A stretch of DNA of 60,000 nucleotides from Tubiluchus corallicola (GCA_030141605.1 JAQGDQ010000105.1:250001-310000), one strand, 5' to 3'; counted from the stretch's first letter, positions 1-13,794 are shown. Program-made: numbers and translations. Notes: generated by a model not told the origin, from the letters alone.

Positions 1-287
1 TAGTTCAACATTCGTTTGCCAATAGAGTTGTCATTTCGGAATTCTCTTCCTGCACGTGTAAATAGGTCTTCACTGGTAAATGCCGCCTCCAGTAAATTAC
101 TTAGTCAAAGATTAATGAAAATTGACTTTTCAACATATTTGTATTTTTCCAGACATATGTAGGTAGTAATTTTACTATTTGTGTCTCTCCTGTTTCCATT
201 TAACCTGTCTCGTTTATTATTGCACGTATTTTATTGTTTTATGCAGTTAATTTTTAGTACACATAGATAACTTAATAAATAAATAAA
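1..287 (+). mobile_element. 3' end of a truncated non-LTR retrotransposon (LINE)
   Basis: The first 50 bases read HSFANRVV in one frame. A +1 shift then reads FRNSLPARVNRSS followed by a short basic tail ending near position 160. Together these resemble the C-terminus of jockey/CR1-type ORF2 proteins, where 'FSNRVVxxWNSLPxxVV...S' precedes the stop. After the stop comes about 110 bases of AT-rich sequence ending in a short (TAAA)n run at 272-287, a usual LINE 3' tail. The frameshift makes it a dead copy, and the 5' part lies outside the window. The family assignment rests on a short motif only. Confidence 0.5.
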
Positions 288-2539
288 CAGAAGAGTACTG
301 GTAAGAAGATATTGGCAAACAGACAAGTGTAACACAAACATAAATACAAGCAGCTGCCTTAAAACTTCCTTTTCAACAGCCATTGTAGGTACGAACGAAG
401 GTTTCAAAAAGGAAACTTCATGTTTGTAGGAACTGATAAAGATTAGTAATCATGCGACAAATTTGTTTTGTTGTCTGTTTGCTTGCCCGTTTCATTGTTT
501 TTTTACCATTCTACATTTATCATTGTTTATGCACTTGGTTGTTACCTTGCGATTTTTGTTTTTCATTTTCCTAGCTGGTTTTCAATTTATTTGTTAATTG
601 CTTTTTCCTTTACTTGCTTCCTTATTTTTTCAATTCTTCGTTTATTCGTTCGCCTGCTTTTTCGTTCACATGATCGGCTCATTCTTTCAGTTCACGAGTC
701 TGACGACCAAACAATTAATTGTACTTTTTCAAACTGTTTGCTTAAAAGTTTATTTTTGGCATAGTTGTTTCTTGTCGTCTTAATGAACGTCATTTGACGA
801 ACTCATTAAATAGCTCAGTCATTCTTCTAAGCAAATAATTAGGACATAATTAAGGGCGAGCCTGTTACAGTATTGATAATAGATTAAAGACGTCGCGCTC
901 ATTAAGAAATATTGCAGAACTGTGTCGCTCTGATAATTAAATGACTTCAGAGGTGAGACCTGGATGTCTTTCTGTTTAAGCCTGTGTAATCGCACAGGAA
1001 TACACTTAAACCTTCTGCTGGAGGCTACAAAAGCCAAACAACAAAAAAGACAAAGAACAAATACTTAATAGTTGAAAATACAGTAAAATACTGCTGAAAA
1101 ATGCCTGAGGTAGACCGGAATTTACAGCGATGCATATCACGAACCAGGTGGGTTCTATATGGTCACCGATAATAGCGAAGGAAATCGGTAAGCGAAATAA
1201 AGAACCAAATCGTGAAAAGTGTCAAGGACCAAAGGCTTAAAGGAGCAGCTTTAAACTTCGGAAATCCAATGGTCGGGGTAGGTAAGGGTCAATGACGCCA
1301 TTTTTGCGAAGGGATTTTATATAGCAAGGAAGTCGAACTGAAGTGAAACGAAGAAATAAACCAATAACCCCTCTTTTCTGTCTGCAAGTGATAATATATT
1401 TATTTTAATCGCGATCGAGAAAACTTCATTTCCGGTTATTTATACTCTCTGCTAGCTGTAAATCGTAATTGAAGCAAAATTATTAAAATGCTACTAGCGT
1501 GTGCGGACCTCTTATCGGAAAACAACATAAACAATAAAATTATAATTCTGAACTGTCAGGGCAGACAATGATGACAATCTTCAAAAATGACGAATATAAA
1601 GTTCCGAAATTTATACTAATGAAGAAATTCCGTGAAGCGAATTTGTTAATGTGGAAAGTCTTCTTAACTTATCAACTTAAGTTTGTTGCTAATGGTACTG
1701 TTTAACAGAAAATTGTTTTCCAGTTTACTACATCCTCATTCATTTGAAGAAGAATGTTAGTACATCTCGTTTAATAATTAAAAGAATTCTATTTCTCACA
1801 TTTTTACGTTTCTGCTGTAATTACTTGCCCGGAGAAGACACTACTTTATTTGACTCGACTTCGTTATAGAATTAATTCCTGTGGCTTTTATTTAACGGCG
1901 CTGTTGTTTGCGCTACGATATTTTTCAGTTGTCGTTTTTTTGACACAGAGGGCGAGAACTGACCACCTATTAAACTTCCTCTTTTTTCGCTCTCTCTAAA
2001 TTTCTTTCCACGCGTCTACTGGCTGTAACGTCTTTATTGATTAGGCGTTTCGTTCAAGCCTAATAAATAACTCGCCTGGCTCGACTGATCAAATTTTCCA
2101 TCCGATGAACACACGTCGTCAAATAAATCTGAAAGGATCGAAGCCGGGCAGGTAATTAACCATTTAATTTATTTTTTGAGTGCATTTATAAACACATAAA
2201 CTGTAATTCTAACAGACTCTGATGTCACTAAGATTTAATGTAACAGTCATAAAGTGTGATAGATAGAACCCGAGATTCGCAAAACATGAATTGAAACTCA
2301 ATTCCCGTTACACCTTTCTGTGGCGCCTGACCAGAAGTCTTAAGTCATTTGTTCAATTCTGTGGAGTAGGGCTTAGCTTTGTCTTGTTAACTACAATTCT
2401 TTCAGCCTCTTAACCACAAAAATCTATTAATTCGTATTCTGTTCTGGTGGTAGATTAATAATTAATTTTTAAGCCTAAACTAGAAATGTACATAGATTAC
2501 TGTAAGCATAATACATCAAAGTATCAGAACAAGTAAGTA
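288..2539. other. Intergenic, no gene recognised
   Basis: AT-rich sequence with only short chance open frames, such as the T-rich frame at 468-764, whose Phe/Leu/Ser composition follows base composition. No splice-consistent exon, RNA gene or repeat was recognised. Confidence 0.5.
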
Positions 2540-2960
2540 ACTTATTTGCATAAAACTAAGAAATTCGTTTTGCATCTACATGACCATTCTGATCGTAGTC
2601 GTTTGAGACAAGTTTAGACAATATGGCGTAAAACACGAAAAATAATCAACTAGAGCATTCGTATCCCACACTTCACTAACTAAGCAAAAGAACAAATTAC
2701 TTTAACTTGTCAATAAGATTAATTTTTATTTTAATCATAATATAATTTTTATGAACCAGTGACGGTTTTTCGTGCACACTGGGAAAGTGAAACAGTGACG
2801 ATTTACGAGTCTTTTACGAATATATTGAATTATTAAAAATTTTCTTTTCCAGTTTCATATGTTTCTCAAACAGGCAAACTTAATGCTAAGCAATACGACT
2901 TTGTATGGAAAGTTTTTTATACGTAAGTTAAATGCCGTTTTTCTTCCCTTTATATAACAA
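2540..2960 (+). repeat. Repeat A, copy 1 (dispersed non-coding repeat)
   Basis: This segment aligns along its length with 5370-5870, 41840-42330 and 55975-56325. Shared landmarks in order are 'agtttaga', 'gagcattcgta', 'tcactaac', 'tgtcaataagatta', 'tttcttttc(c/t)agtt', 'tatggaaagt' and a pyrimidine-rich end near 'cttccctt'. No frame stays open across copies, so it looks like a non-coding mobile or satellite-derived unit. Copy boundaries are approximate. Confidence 0.7.
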
Positions 2961-4632
2961 ATAAATCAAAACATTAAACCATACATTTTCACTATTCTTT
3001 GGTCATGCTTTCACAAACCACTAACCATACTACCTCTTTGACAAATTAAACATGCCTTGTTTTATGTTCATAATATTAAATGATTATATTACTTGGTATA
3101 CATAAAATGTATATTCAGCTCAGGTAGTAGCTGTACGAATTAGCAGGGTTTTTCTCCAGCGGTAACGATGAAATCAGCATCACCAAATCTGTGAATCGCC
3201 TGGATGGTGGGTCAAATTTTGTGTGACGCATTTCCTGTTTTTCAGAAGAAGCTACACATAGCGCGATTTAAATGTTATATCGCGTTATTGCAAAATTCTC
3301 GTACATATTTTGTTCAGGTTTCTTGCTAAACTCATCGCTTGTTACAAGCAAATTTAACATTAACATTTTACCTTGACATTTAAGTAAAAGCAAATTCGTG
3401 CGTGTTGTCTTTCTTTGCAGAAAAATAACTACTATGTATTTTAATTTGACCGGCAGATATTATGTACCATAAAATTACTTCATGACGTTTATGTGTTAAA
3501 TAGAAACTGCACGCCATTCCCTGCTTACTCTTGTATCTTCGCTTGCGCCACGTGAGGCCAAGTTATTTGTTTACTTCGAAATATAGCCATGCGACATGCG
3601 AGCCATTTAAATGCGTGTTACGTTTTGTTGTCTCGTCTTTTTTGGAGAAGTTACACGAGTAAACGGGAGGTCGTAAATTTTATCGCAGGCGTAAAACGTT
3701 AGAACTGCATGTAAAAATCCTGCGAAACAAATCCTTGCCAATTACTGTTATGATAACGTACGGACGTTAGCAAATAAAATAGAAATAGCTATTTCAGCTA
3801 ATAACTATTAAATAAAATTCGGTTTTGACCCCCACTTCTTGAGATGGAGAAGTTTTTACAGAATCTGTTGTTTTGCAAAATTTGCACAGTGGCTATAGCA
3901 GTAAGCCTGGCGTTGATGACACAGCGGCCATTTTTCAAGCAAATCTCTTGCCGATTTGGGATAAACTGTTTCCTCTGCAAAATGAGTGAAAGGCGCGTTA
4001 TGGATATATATGACTGCACTAAATAGCCAACCGGTTTTAGTTGGAGGGGGATGGAAAGCTGAAAAGAGTTGAAATGGGGCAGCAATTGCACGTAATTTCA
4101 AGGATAAGGAAATTCATTTGCAGTTGCGGGATCTAGGCTTCATCTTATATCGTCTCAGCCGCGAAGCGTTTAAATTACACTGCTGAAACGCTGGAGATAT
4201 TATCTCAGGGGCTGGCTGCTTTATCTTGTAAGTTCTTTTTGCGCAACCAAGCGTTTCAAATTCCATGGATCTCATCCACCAGGGATAAGGTTTTACATTT
4301 TTACGGGCAATTGGAATACATCACATATGAAGCCTCAGACGCCGCACAGTTGAACGCAAACAATATGGCGAATATCACACCTAGTGTTTTTCTATTAGAG
4401 GTCCTAATTTTCCTAGTTTTCCTAATTTGTTGCCAGAAATATTATTTATTTAGCATCTTTTATTTTATTTAGTAGTATTGCAAGAGATGGTAATCAGTCA
4501 TGGAAAACAGTTAAACACATGGGCACTCTTCTAAACATTGAAGATGATATTAAAAATACATGCTTTTCTTCAGCGCAAGAATGTACTAACCAGCAAGAAA
4601 TTAAGTCTCTACACAAAACTTCGATTATGGTG

Positions 4633-4636
<4 letters not shown>
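2961..4636. other. Intergenic, no gene recognised
   Basis: AT-rich sequence. Overlapping open frames on both strands at 3800-4100 have no recognisable domain and no codon bias, and were judged to be chance. Confidence 0.45.

Positions 4637-4694
<58 letters not shown>
4637..4694. repeat. (AT)n(GT)n compound microsatellite
   Basis: About 40 bases of pure AT repeat run directly into about 20 bases of GT repeat. It gives artefactual Tyr-Ile and His-Thr frames on both strands. Confidence 0.97.
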
Positions 4695-5369
4695 ATCATT
4701 TATTTTGAACATATTTAGTGCACAGTAAAATTATAAAAAATACAAGACTATAGAGCTTTTAGCCGCTTCTTAGAAACTCAAGAAAACAAGGTTAACTGAG
4801 GTTACTCGATAAAATTGCATTTACTCACGTCTACGGTTTGGCTATGCTCTGTCCCTAATTACAATTGTATTAAACTTTGAGGACAGAATCTACCTCACGA
4901 TAATTGTTTTTATTAAATTTGTGCTACCCGCTTCTTGCTTCTTCGCGATTGTAAGTAGACTATAATTAATTATTCGACAAAATTTATTGTGAACTGCTAG
5001 AAAACTAAAATCACTGGAAAAAGACGATAAATTTCGGTGAAAACGTGAGCGTGTTTCATAGTTCACGATTGAGTTATTGGAATTGACGTGCCTTGCCGAT
5101 GTTCACTAAAATTGGAAAATAATTATGTTTATATTTCCTTAAAGATTATAATTACAAAAAACTGCCAAAGAGATCAAAAAACATAATTGCTATATTAAGA
5201 TAAAAAGAAACACTAATATAAAAGTTTGAAATAAACGCATAGGAGTTTGAAATTTATTGCTGGCGTTTTGCTTAGTTTACTTTAAATTAAATAAATTTAA
5301 TTATAAGTAGTTTCTTAATATCGGACAGCAGATATGCTTAAAGCACAAGAAAACCTTTCATAAACATCA
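4695..5369. other. Intergenic, nothing recognised
   Basis: AT-rich sequence without an open frame of note, between the AT/GT microsatellite and repeat A copy 2. Confidence 0.5.
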
Positions 5370-5870
5370 AGCTTGAAAAATTCATTTTGAAATTTTATAT
5401 CACTTACATACTGCCTTTTTGCATGCAGGACTTCAATCGGCAGCCACGCTGTATAAAACATGTAAATTTAAACTCCCGCGATGACTGTTAAACGCAGCCA
5501 TTTTGACAACAACTCATTCGAAACAAGTTTAGATAGCATATTGTAAAGTTTGAAAAAATAATCAGAGCATTCGTAGCGCACAAGTCACTAACTAAATAAA
5601 ATTCAAAATTACTGTATCTTGTCAATAAGATTAAAAAACACGTTTTTTGGTTAGTGAGTGGTGCACCCTGGAGGGTGAGACAGCGACATTTTACCAATTG
5701 GTGAAAACATATTAAATAATTAATAATTTTCTTTTCTAGTTACATAAGTCTTTCTAGCAGGTAAGCGAAAGTCTAAGTAATATAGATTTGCACGGAAAGT
5801 CTTTTGAGATATAATTTAACATTTCCTTTTCTTCCCTTGATTTACGTTTGGTACATGACGTCATGTAATG
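5370..5870 (+). repeat. Repeat A, copy 2
   Basis: This is the most complete copy together with 41840-42330. The two share an upstream part (a 'tgca(t/g)(a/g)cagg' stretch, then 'cgctgtataaaac' and 'tgtaaatttt'), then the common core 'aaacg(c/t)agccatttt', 'acaagtttagata', 'gtaaagtttgaaaaaat', 'gagcattcgta' and 'tgtcaataagatta'. It ends near 'cttttcttccctt'. The 69-codon minus-strand frame inside is not conserved in other copies. Confidence 0.75.
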
Positions 5871-6039
5871 GGGCGGTCTGAACAGTATTGCGGGAGATTT
5901 AAAATGAAAACAAACTAAAATTCCTTTCAGTGCGAGTAAGATATACGCATAAAATTACTATAAAGTAATATAATTTTTAAGGCGATTTTTCTGAAACCTA
6001 CTTCAGGTACCCCTTTTCTTGTCTTTTAAGTCAGGCGAG

Positions 6040-6680
<641 letters not shown>

Positions 6681-6780
6681 AAGGGAGGCCAGTTAATCTA
6701 ATAAATCATAATAACACTTTGAACGTTTATTTTTGGCTTCATCAATAAAGTGAGCAAGCTGGTTCACAAACCAACCAACC

Positions 6781-6874
6781 AACAGCCCATCGCTAACCAG
6801 GGTTGTCGCCTAGCAGACGGGAAGCACAATACTAAACATCCAAACAAACTACAAAACAGCCCATCGCTAACCAG
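6781..6874. repeat. Short direct repeat, two 20-bp copies
   Basis: The 20-mer aacagcccatcgctaaccag occurs at 6781-6800 and again, identically, at 6855-6874. About 54 unrelated bases separate the copies. Confidence 0.9.
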
Positions 6875-6914
6875 CGACCAACGATCGACTTCGATCGTCT
6901 GCATCCTCCAACAT

Positions 6915-7880
6915 ACTTGAATCCAGTTGCAGTAAAAGCTAGTGCTTTTCGTTTTTTGTATCATTATTTCGACATCACATCCTTCTCAAGAATGTGTAAT
7001 GTTATGAAGCCAAATATATAACATACAAAATCTCAGATTAATGTTGTTGACGCCAAATTCAATGAAATTTTTATTCAAATTGCTTTTTTTCACATATAAA
7101 CTTACAACGACCACCCCGTTGTCATAACCTGAAGTATCAGAAAGCTTTTCGCAATCTTTCTATCAACAATGCCTTTGGTAGGGATAGGAGCTCTTAGCAG
7201 GGATTTAGCTTGGTTATTAGTACACTTTTTAGGTCCTGTATCCGACTGTGATCATTTCAAAAATGTTGTACAATGGCGTAACTGATGTTCTTTAAACTAT
7301 TAAACAAGGATCTCCAATGTTCTTAAACCTACTTGCTAAAGTTCTGTTTGTTTTACCGTGATAACTTTCTTGATATAAGCAGCATTGTTGCCGATGAATC
7401 GTTTTATAAATATTGCATGTCGCCGTTTGTTAGAAGTACAGATTTCACATTCTGTGCTCGATACTCGGTAGAACGCATGTTAATCGGGACTTCATTCACG
7501 CATATTATTGGAATTTCACGGATATCACATGATTTAATCCCTTTTTTGGAAAATTGCATCAGTAACCACGCTAAATCTATTTTATCTCTATCAAATTAAT
7601 TAGAAAGTGTAAAGACACAAGTGATAGGAAGATCAGGGAAAGCCTTCTGATGTCCGCTTCTGATACTTTAAATTTTAATATGAGAGGAAGATGATCGTTA
7701 CCAGTTTACTTGTGAAGAAAACAGTTTGAATAGAAATTCGTCGAATTTTGCTTCATTAACACTAATACAAGAATTTGTATGTTGTACTTTTGGTTACATA
7801 TTCTTGAGAAGGACATAATGTCGAAATATAGTGTACAAAACGAACACACTAGGTTTTACTGCAACATGTATGGTTACTTG
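6915..7880. mobile_element. Inverted-repeat element, about 970 bp
   Basis: The left arm (about 6915-7001) and right arm (about 7792-7880) are inverted copies of each other over some 87 bases, roughly 75-80 percent identical by eye. Shared blocks, read on the left arm, include 'gttgcagtaaaa', 'ctagtg', 'atttcgacat' and 'ccttctcaagaat'. The roughly 790 bases between have no recognisable transposase or reverse transcriptase; the 88-codon frame at 7333-7599 matches nothing I know. It could be a non-autonomous transposon or two oppositely oriented copies of a short interspersed repeat. Confidence 0.6.
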
Positions 7881-8388
7881 TTTTATCTACGTGGTGTAAT
7901 TCAGGACTAAAGTTGCAAAAGCATCATAACCAGATAAACCTACACTTTATTGCCTCCTAGCGACAAATTTTTTCCTAGTCTGTCTATAAACGGATTTCCT
8001 TTGTCTTATAGTGTTATTGACTTATTTTAGCAGAGTTCAGTGACTCGGTAAAATAGTGTAAACCAGGAATAAGAGAATTCTCTTAAACGTAGCTTAATTT
8101 TCAGACCAGAGTTGTGATGGCAACATTTTATTCACAAAACTGCGCGAGTTTCGTTTTAATGTGCCTCTTTTGTAAACGCGCACTATACCTGCCATGGATT
8201 CTAAATTTCCTAATTTTTCGAATTAGTTTCCCGTCTTGTAATGGACACCCATTGCATTGGTGAATTAGCTGATGACTTAATTTAATTTGTTGACCAATTT
8301 ATTACAAAGCGCAGGCATGCGAATGTTGACAGCTTGCATTGATAGTAAATAATGCGTAACAATTGACCCTGAGCATTGAAACCTAACG
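7881..8388. other. Intergenic, nothing recognised
   Basis: Plain AT-rich sequence between two inverted-repeat elements; no supported exon. Confidence 0.5.
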
Positions 8389-8537
8389 GCGCGTTCAGAC
8401 TAGCGAGATTTCTGTCTTTTTTTCTCTGAGAATAAACATCGCACGTGTGAACGGCTTTGCCAGTTATTGCCGACAAGTTTTTGCAAATTCTCCGACAGTT
8501 GCTGCAAGTTGATGCTCTCTATATAGTCTGAACACGC
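8389..8537. mobile_element. Candidate MITE, 149 bp with 14-bp terminal inverted repeats
   Basis: The left end gcgcgttcagacta (8389-8402) and the right end tagtctgaacacgc (8524-8537) are inverted copies with 13 of 14 positions matching. Ends of the form 'cgttcagactagcg' resemble PIF/Harbinger-type miniature elements known in many animals. The interior is non-coding. No clear target duplication is visible, so the call rests on the ends and small size. Confidence 0.5.
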
Positions 8538-9976
8538 TTCCGAGTTACTTGCTGATTGCTAAAACTTTTTAATAGTTCCTACTAATTAAATTATAAGAAA
8601 CCAGTTGAAATCTACCTCCAGCATTCTGGCCGACTTCTTCGTTTACCGGAAAAGACAACGTGTGTATTTGTATGTGCTTTGTGGTCGTCGGAAATACTAC
8701 GTCGCTAACAATACTAAAAAATACTAACCAAGTTTTTATGTTTCCTTAAGTGTTCAGTTAGTTATGTATAAATGTTTTCCAAAATGAGGAAGCTAATGGC
8801 CTTTGCGATCTATAAAAAAGTTAAAATTACTTATAGAAAGGTATATATGAACAATACTAAGACTTTACTTTAAGGAATAACATGCTCACCCTATGAATTA
8901 CAGCCAACTGCATACACATAATCATATAGATCAGTCAATGATTTTTGCAAGTCGTACGATCCCTTACGAAGTGTTCCACAGTTCCTGTGTCTTGCATGAC
9001 AAGTGGATCCATAATAATAACTAATCTAATGTGCATCTTTATTACACAGCACTGTAAAATAGTAATTCAACAATTGCACAATTCTACGTAGCCATCAATT
9101 GCAACTTGATGAAGCCAATAACGAAAACGCGAAAAACATAAAATTGAATTTACGTTCGCTGGAGGTGTCTAACTATATTTTGAGTGATTCCTTTAACAAA
9201 GTGTTCAATAGGTAGGATAATTCAAACAAATTGGCGCATAGGATAACAAAATTTAAAAAGAGCGGGTAACTACACTTGTAAAATTGATACTGTTACTAGT
9301 GTTTTTAACAGCAAATATACACTGTGATGCTGGTAATGAGTGCAAAAATTCGTCTGAATTTACTACAACTAATAATTATTTGTCAGAAAAAAACCAACTT
9401 CTCTCCAGAGACCTTTTTATGCTACAAATTTTCGTCGGGGTTCTGAGCCATTAAGGACAGAAGACAAGAAAGAGTGTACTAGCATTGTATTTGAATTGTA
9501 TTGTTTGTAGAAAAACAATGTTTGTGAGGGCAAATTAAGCGGAACGCCGTATAAGCTAGAATTACGCAATTTTGACACTACGTGGGAAGTGCGTGTAATA
9601 TTGATCATTGGCGAGTGAGTAGCACTTAATAAACTGATAGCTCAGTGGTCAGATAGCACCACTCAAACTGTCTTGAGCGATCGGCCCTTTAACTGCAGTC
9701 ATAATAGGAAATCATTGTATGGGTTTCTCTTAGATTCGCGATGCTTGAGAATAATAAATGCACTAATTTCTGTTTTCTCGTCACTTCTCTAGGAGCCCTT
9801 ATGTAGCACCGTTACACGCTGCCAAAAAGCTGTGAAATTACAGATTATCTTTATTTATTTTAGTCCTAGGTAACTTGGTGTCTATTATAGATGGCTGCTG
9901 GTTAATTTAACTTATTGCCTTTACTTTATGATAATCTGTATTCACGTTATCAAGACCTATCAATCATCTATAGACT
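8538..9976. other. Intergenic, no gene recognised
   Basis: AT-rich. A short stretch near 9636-9700 begins like a tRNA A box (tagctcagtgg) but lacks a usable B box and a foldable cloverleaf. No exon is supported. Confidence 0.4.
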
Positions 9977-10498
9977 CAGGCTGCATAAGATTATGGATAT
10001 CCATAAAATAAGACCAAAAATCCATAAAATAAAATTTGAAAAATCCATAAAATAAGAAATGCATAAAATAAAAAAATGCTTTTTTGTGATTTTTTGTACA
10101 AAATAAGGCAATCAAAACTGAATTGGATTGGAAATTCGGATAGGCATTGGATCGGAAACTTCAGCCTAGAGGGCATTCTACATTCGTCCAAATAGATGAA
10201 TTATTTGAACTGAAGTGATGAATTACAAGGCATTGTCTTGTAAAATTTGATTAAATTTGAAGTGATATGAAACCGATAAAATTAAAACGAAACCAATAAA
10301 ATTAAAGCTAAGTCCTGCGTGTTTAAAAACACGTTTCAAGCACTCCTGTTTTACTTTTTAATTGATTTCCCCCTGGGCATCTCGTTCCAGATATAATCTA
10401 TTTCTTATTTTATTGATATCCATAAAATAAAATTTCAAAAATCCATAAAATAAGCTATTTTATTTATTTTATACATATCCATAATCTTATGCACCCTG
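9977..10498. mobile_element. Terminal-inverted-repeat element, 522 bp, with internal 'ccataaaata' repeats
   Basis: The left end begins caggctgcataagattatgg. The right end, read inverted, begins cagggtgcataagattatgg, and similarity continues through 'atat(cc/gt)ataaaataa' for about 35 bases. The motif 'ccataaaata' recurs at least five times just inside both ends, always facing the same way within the plus strand. The hexamer ctatag flanks both sides (9968-9973 and 10500-10505). It is either a target duplication or an extension of the inverted repeat, because it is self-complementary. No coding frame lies inside, so this is a non-autonomous DNA transposon candidate of unknown superfamily. Confidence 0.75.
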
Positions 10499-13400
10499 TC
10501 TATAGTTAATTACAGCTTTACGAAGTCTTATTTAAAAGTGAAATTCGCATTTGCTGTGGAACTGATCCACATCGTATCCATATCCATATCCAGCTACTAG
10601 TAAACAAAGTGTGGGCACGTGCTCGCGATGATAACTATTAGAATTTACTTATCATGTGCATAACCAATGGTTAACAATCGGTTACGTATGTCTGGATCTT
10701 TGCTATAAAGGAACTTTAATTATGAAATACATGTACATGTATAAAGTCTTACTTGACGCTAATTCCGCAACTTTCCACTAAAGTTGCGCATCATGAATCT
10801 TGAAAGTTCGCCAAACGACATTGATTCGAATTTCTTAATATAGTAGTTATAAAGAAAGATTGAATATTAAATAAGCAGCGCCAGCAGAGCTGCTTCCATT
10901 CTAAAACACTGGCGGTTTCGAGTAGCGGTTTCTTTGTAAAATCATGATTATTGTGTCGCCTAAAAAGCTTAAAATTCCGCAAGCTGATTTTCCAATCAAG
11001 GCCGACGGATTTTAGTTGTAAAGCTAAAATATAAATTTTTTGAGAAACTAAACAGTACTGTCGGTAGATTTGTACTAGAAATTGTTTACTTGCGTATTGG
11101 AGACCTGTGTGGTGATTTTGCGATGCTTTTATAATTCTATTTCAGTATAATTTAAATCTTATTATAGCCTACTCTTATGTTATGTCATATTAAAATAATG
11201 TGGATAATTTTGTTCCAGTAATCCCTACAATTGGCACTTAATTTTCCAGGAAAATAAAAACCAACTTCCACAGTACAAAAAAACATCTTTACTCACCTAA
11301 CGTTTCAGCATTCTTACTAATGCCACAATCGGAATACAGTAATAACTTGATTCTGAAAAGATTTTCAGTTTGTCATTTTCGCCGAATTTGTTAAAAATTG
11401 TTGGCATTGCATAATTGCTTTTTCTGTCCACGCAGACAGATGTACACGCAAACGGCACTATGCAGGCGAACATTTCATTTTGTTTTGTCTATTGATAACA
11501 GCATTGTTTACTAAAATACGATTTTTTGGATTGTGAGCCATCTTTCCGAGTCTTTTGAATGGCTGGTCATGATAAGTTCCACTTCAGTTTTGAAAATTGG
11601 TTTCTGCTCCTCGGCTAAGGGACGTTCAATGTCAGAATTGTAAATGACGCCAATAAACTTTTAAGTGTACCCCATATTCGATAGCTTTAAAACGCTGTCC
11701 CGGTTCTTTGTGTTGCGCTAGCACATTGTATAGTACTGTTATTGCAGACGTGCGCTTTTGTTACAATAAATGATCCTTGGACAGTGAAGACAGTGAGAAC
11801 TGCAGATAACGGTTGTACTTGTAAATGTGAAAGTGTCATTAGAACTGCAGGCCATTATATCTGTGTGGCAGCACGCCATTTACAAGCAATCGGTGTTTTA
11901 TTTGTGTTTCAAAATAGCCCTATCCCAAAAGAACTTAATCTGCCTTATAGAAATATATGTAGCATGTTACAATGGTGGCACACTAGCCCGCATTTTAAAA
12001 AGAAAACTTGCACTTACTATTTTTTAATTTCACGCTTAAACAGCCACTATAGCGATTGTACTGTTCAAGCGTTCACCTCATAATTTCACATTTGAATACT
12101 TACTGCACTACTTAAGTGTTTGCTTTAATTATCGTGCTGCATTTACATAACCTAATTTCTCAATTTTCGCGTTCCTCAACTGAAGTGCTTTGTTTCGCAT
12201 TAACTTCCTCAACACATGTTAATGTTCAAGTACTTAATTTCATATTAACTTGACTAGTTTATTAATGTTTAATTTAATTATTACGTTTAACTTTAGCTTT
12301 TGTTTTCAAAGCTCCATTGCGTCTTACTGCACTATAAATGTTGTTTTGCAACATTTAAATGTTATGATGATTCATATCTGATAAGAACGATTGCACACCT
12401 CATTGTCATTGAAACAGTTTGCTGAATTTCACTTGGCTGTGTTTGGTGTAACTGTTTTTCATGAGATCTAAATTTATTTTGGCTGTAAGCTTAGTGTAAT
12501 ATAATATAGGAAAACGCTGATATAGATATGCTCACTAACCCGTACCTATGACCATTGCATTCTATATACGATAACTACAAGTCATGGAATCACATAAAAT
12601 ATCAGTGTCTGATAAATAACAAGCGATCATATTATGTGTGTATGCATCACGAAAGGGTTGTTAATGCAACCCAAAAATCGATTCTACATGACCCCAATAC
12701 CTTTCTAATTTTGTATTCGCTGTTTCTTATTCAAAGTTTACGGATAATAACGCAAACCTAATCCATTATGCTCCAGTGTTATAAATATAAGCGCTAATGA
12801 GAGTGTTGGTGCAAACTGAAGCATATTGACAGGCAAAGCATTTATAATTTGCTAACACTGTGATAAATTAATGGTATAGATCGTAATGCAGAGGAGTTAG
12901 GCCTACAGTGAAATTGTTTTATTATGACGATCATAAGCAAAAATCACGAAATTAACTGTTTTTTTGTTTTATTTCATTTTTGTTTATTTATCGACATTTA
13001 TGCGTATATTAAAATGCAGTAGTATAAAAGAAAGAAATCAGCAGGCGCAAGCGTACCTACGCTGATCCTGTAAAAACAGAAAATGACGCTCATAAATAAA
13101 AATTTATTAGAATAACGCCCTAGATTCAAATACATCTCATTAAAAGGCTCCCTATAAAATGTAACGAAATATTAATGATATACGCTATACAACAGATATG
13201 GTTTGGAAAGAACCAATTAGTCGTATGATAATCTTTCATGTTTCGGATCAAAGTTACAATAAGGCAGTAAATTAACGTTAGCTAATCGATTGCTAAAAAC
13301 TGACAAAGTAGTAGCATTAAGAACGATATTATAAATTATTCTGTACTGTTACTCGTAGTTGTTCTAGGTAGTTGTGCAATAGGTTACGTACCATCCTGTA

Positions 13401-13794
13401 TATACACGTCCCATGATGTATACATCAATTATAGAGTCGCTTCTCCTAGCAAAACGTTTAGTTTTAGTGAATACAAATTATACCTTCATTACCTAATTTA
13501 GATTGACACAGAAAAATCAAAGTTTGTCCAGCTTTATGTTCACATGGTTATCACCATATCCTTTATACTACACATGAGGTCATTGGCTTGAAAAACTGAA
13601 TCTTAAAATATTACATTACCTCCATTAATCCATAACGCTTCATGTGGGATATTATTCCGCTGTAATGTAATGAAGGATAATTTTCATTCATTCGGTAAAA
13701 CAGTAACACGCAGTTATGCCAGAAAACTACCGTAATTTGGTTTATGGATTATGATGCACTGTGATTATAATGTTATTTTTGTCGTACAGTGAAC
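10499..13794. other. Intergenic, no gene recognised
   Basis: AT-rich sequence. Open frames at 11742-12083 (plus) and 11511-11660 (minus) have no recognised domain. The minus one is less AT-biased than its surroundings and is listed as a weak observation. Confidence 0.4.

Noticed and set aside
468-783. Small hydrophobic membrane proteins
   Set aside because: Phe/Leu/Ser composition follows from T-rich DNA; no other support.
9636-9700. tRNA gene
   Set aside because: Only an A-box-like word is present; no B box and no cloverleaf pairing.
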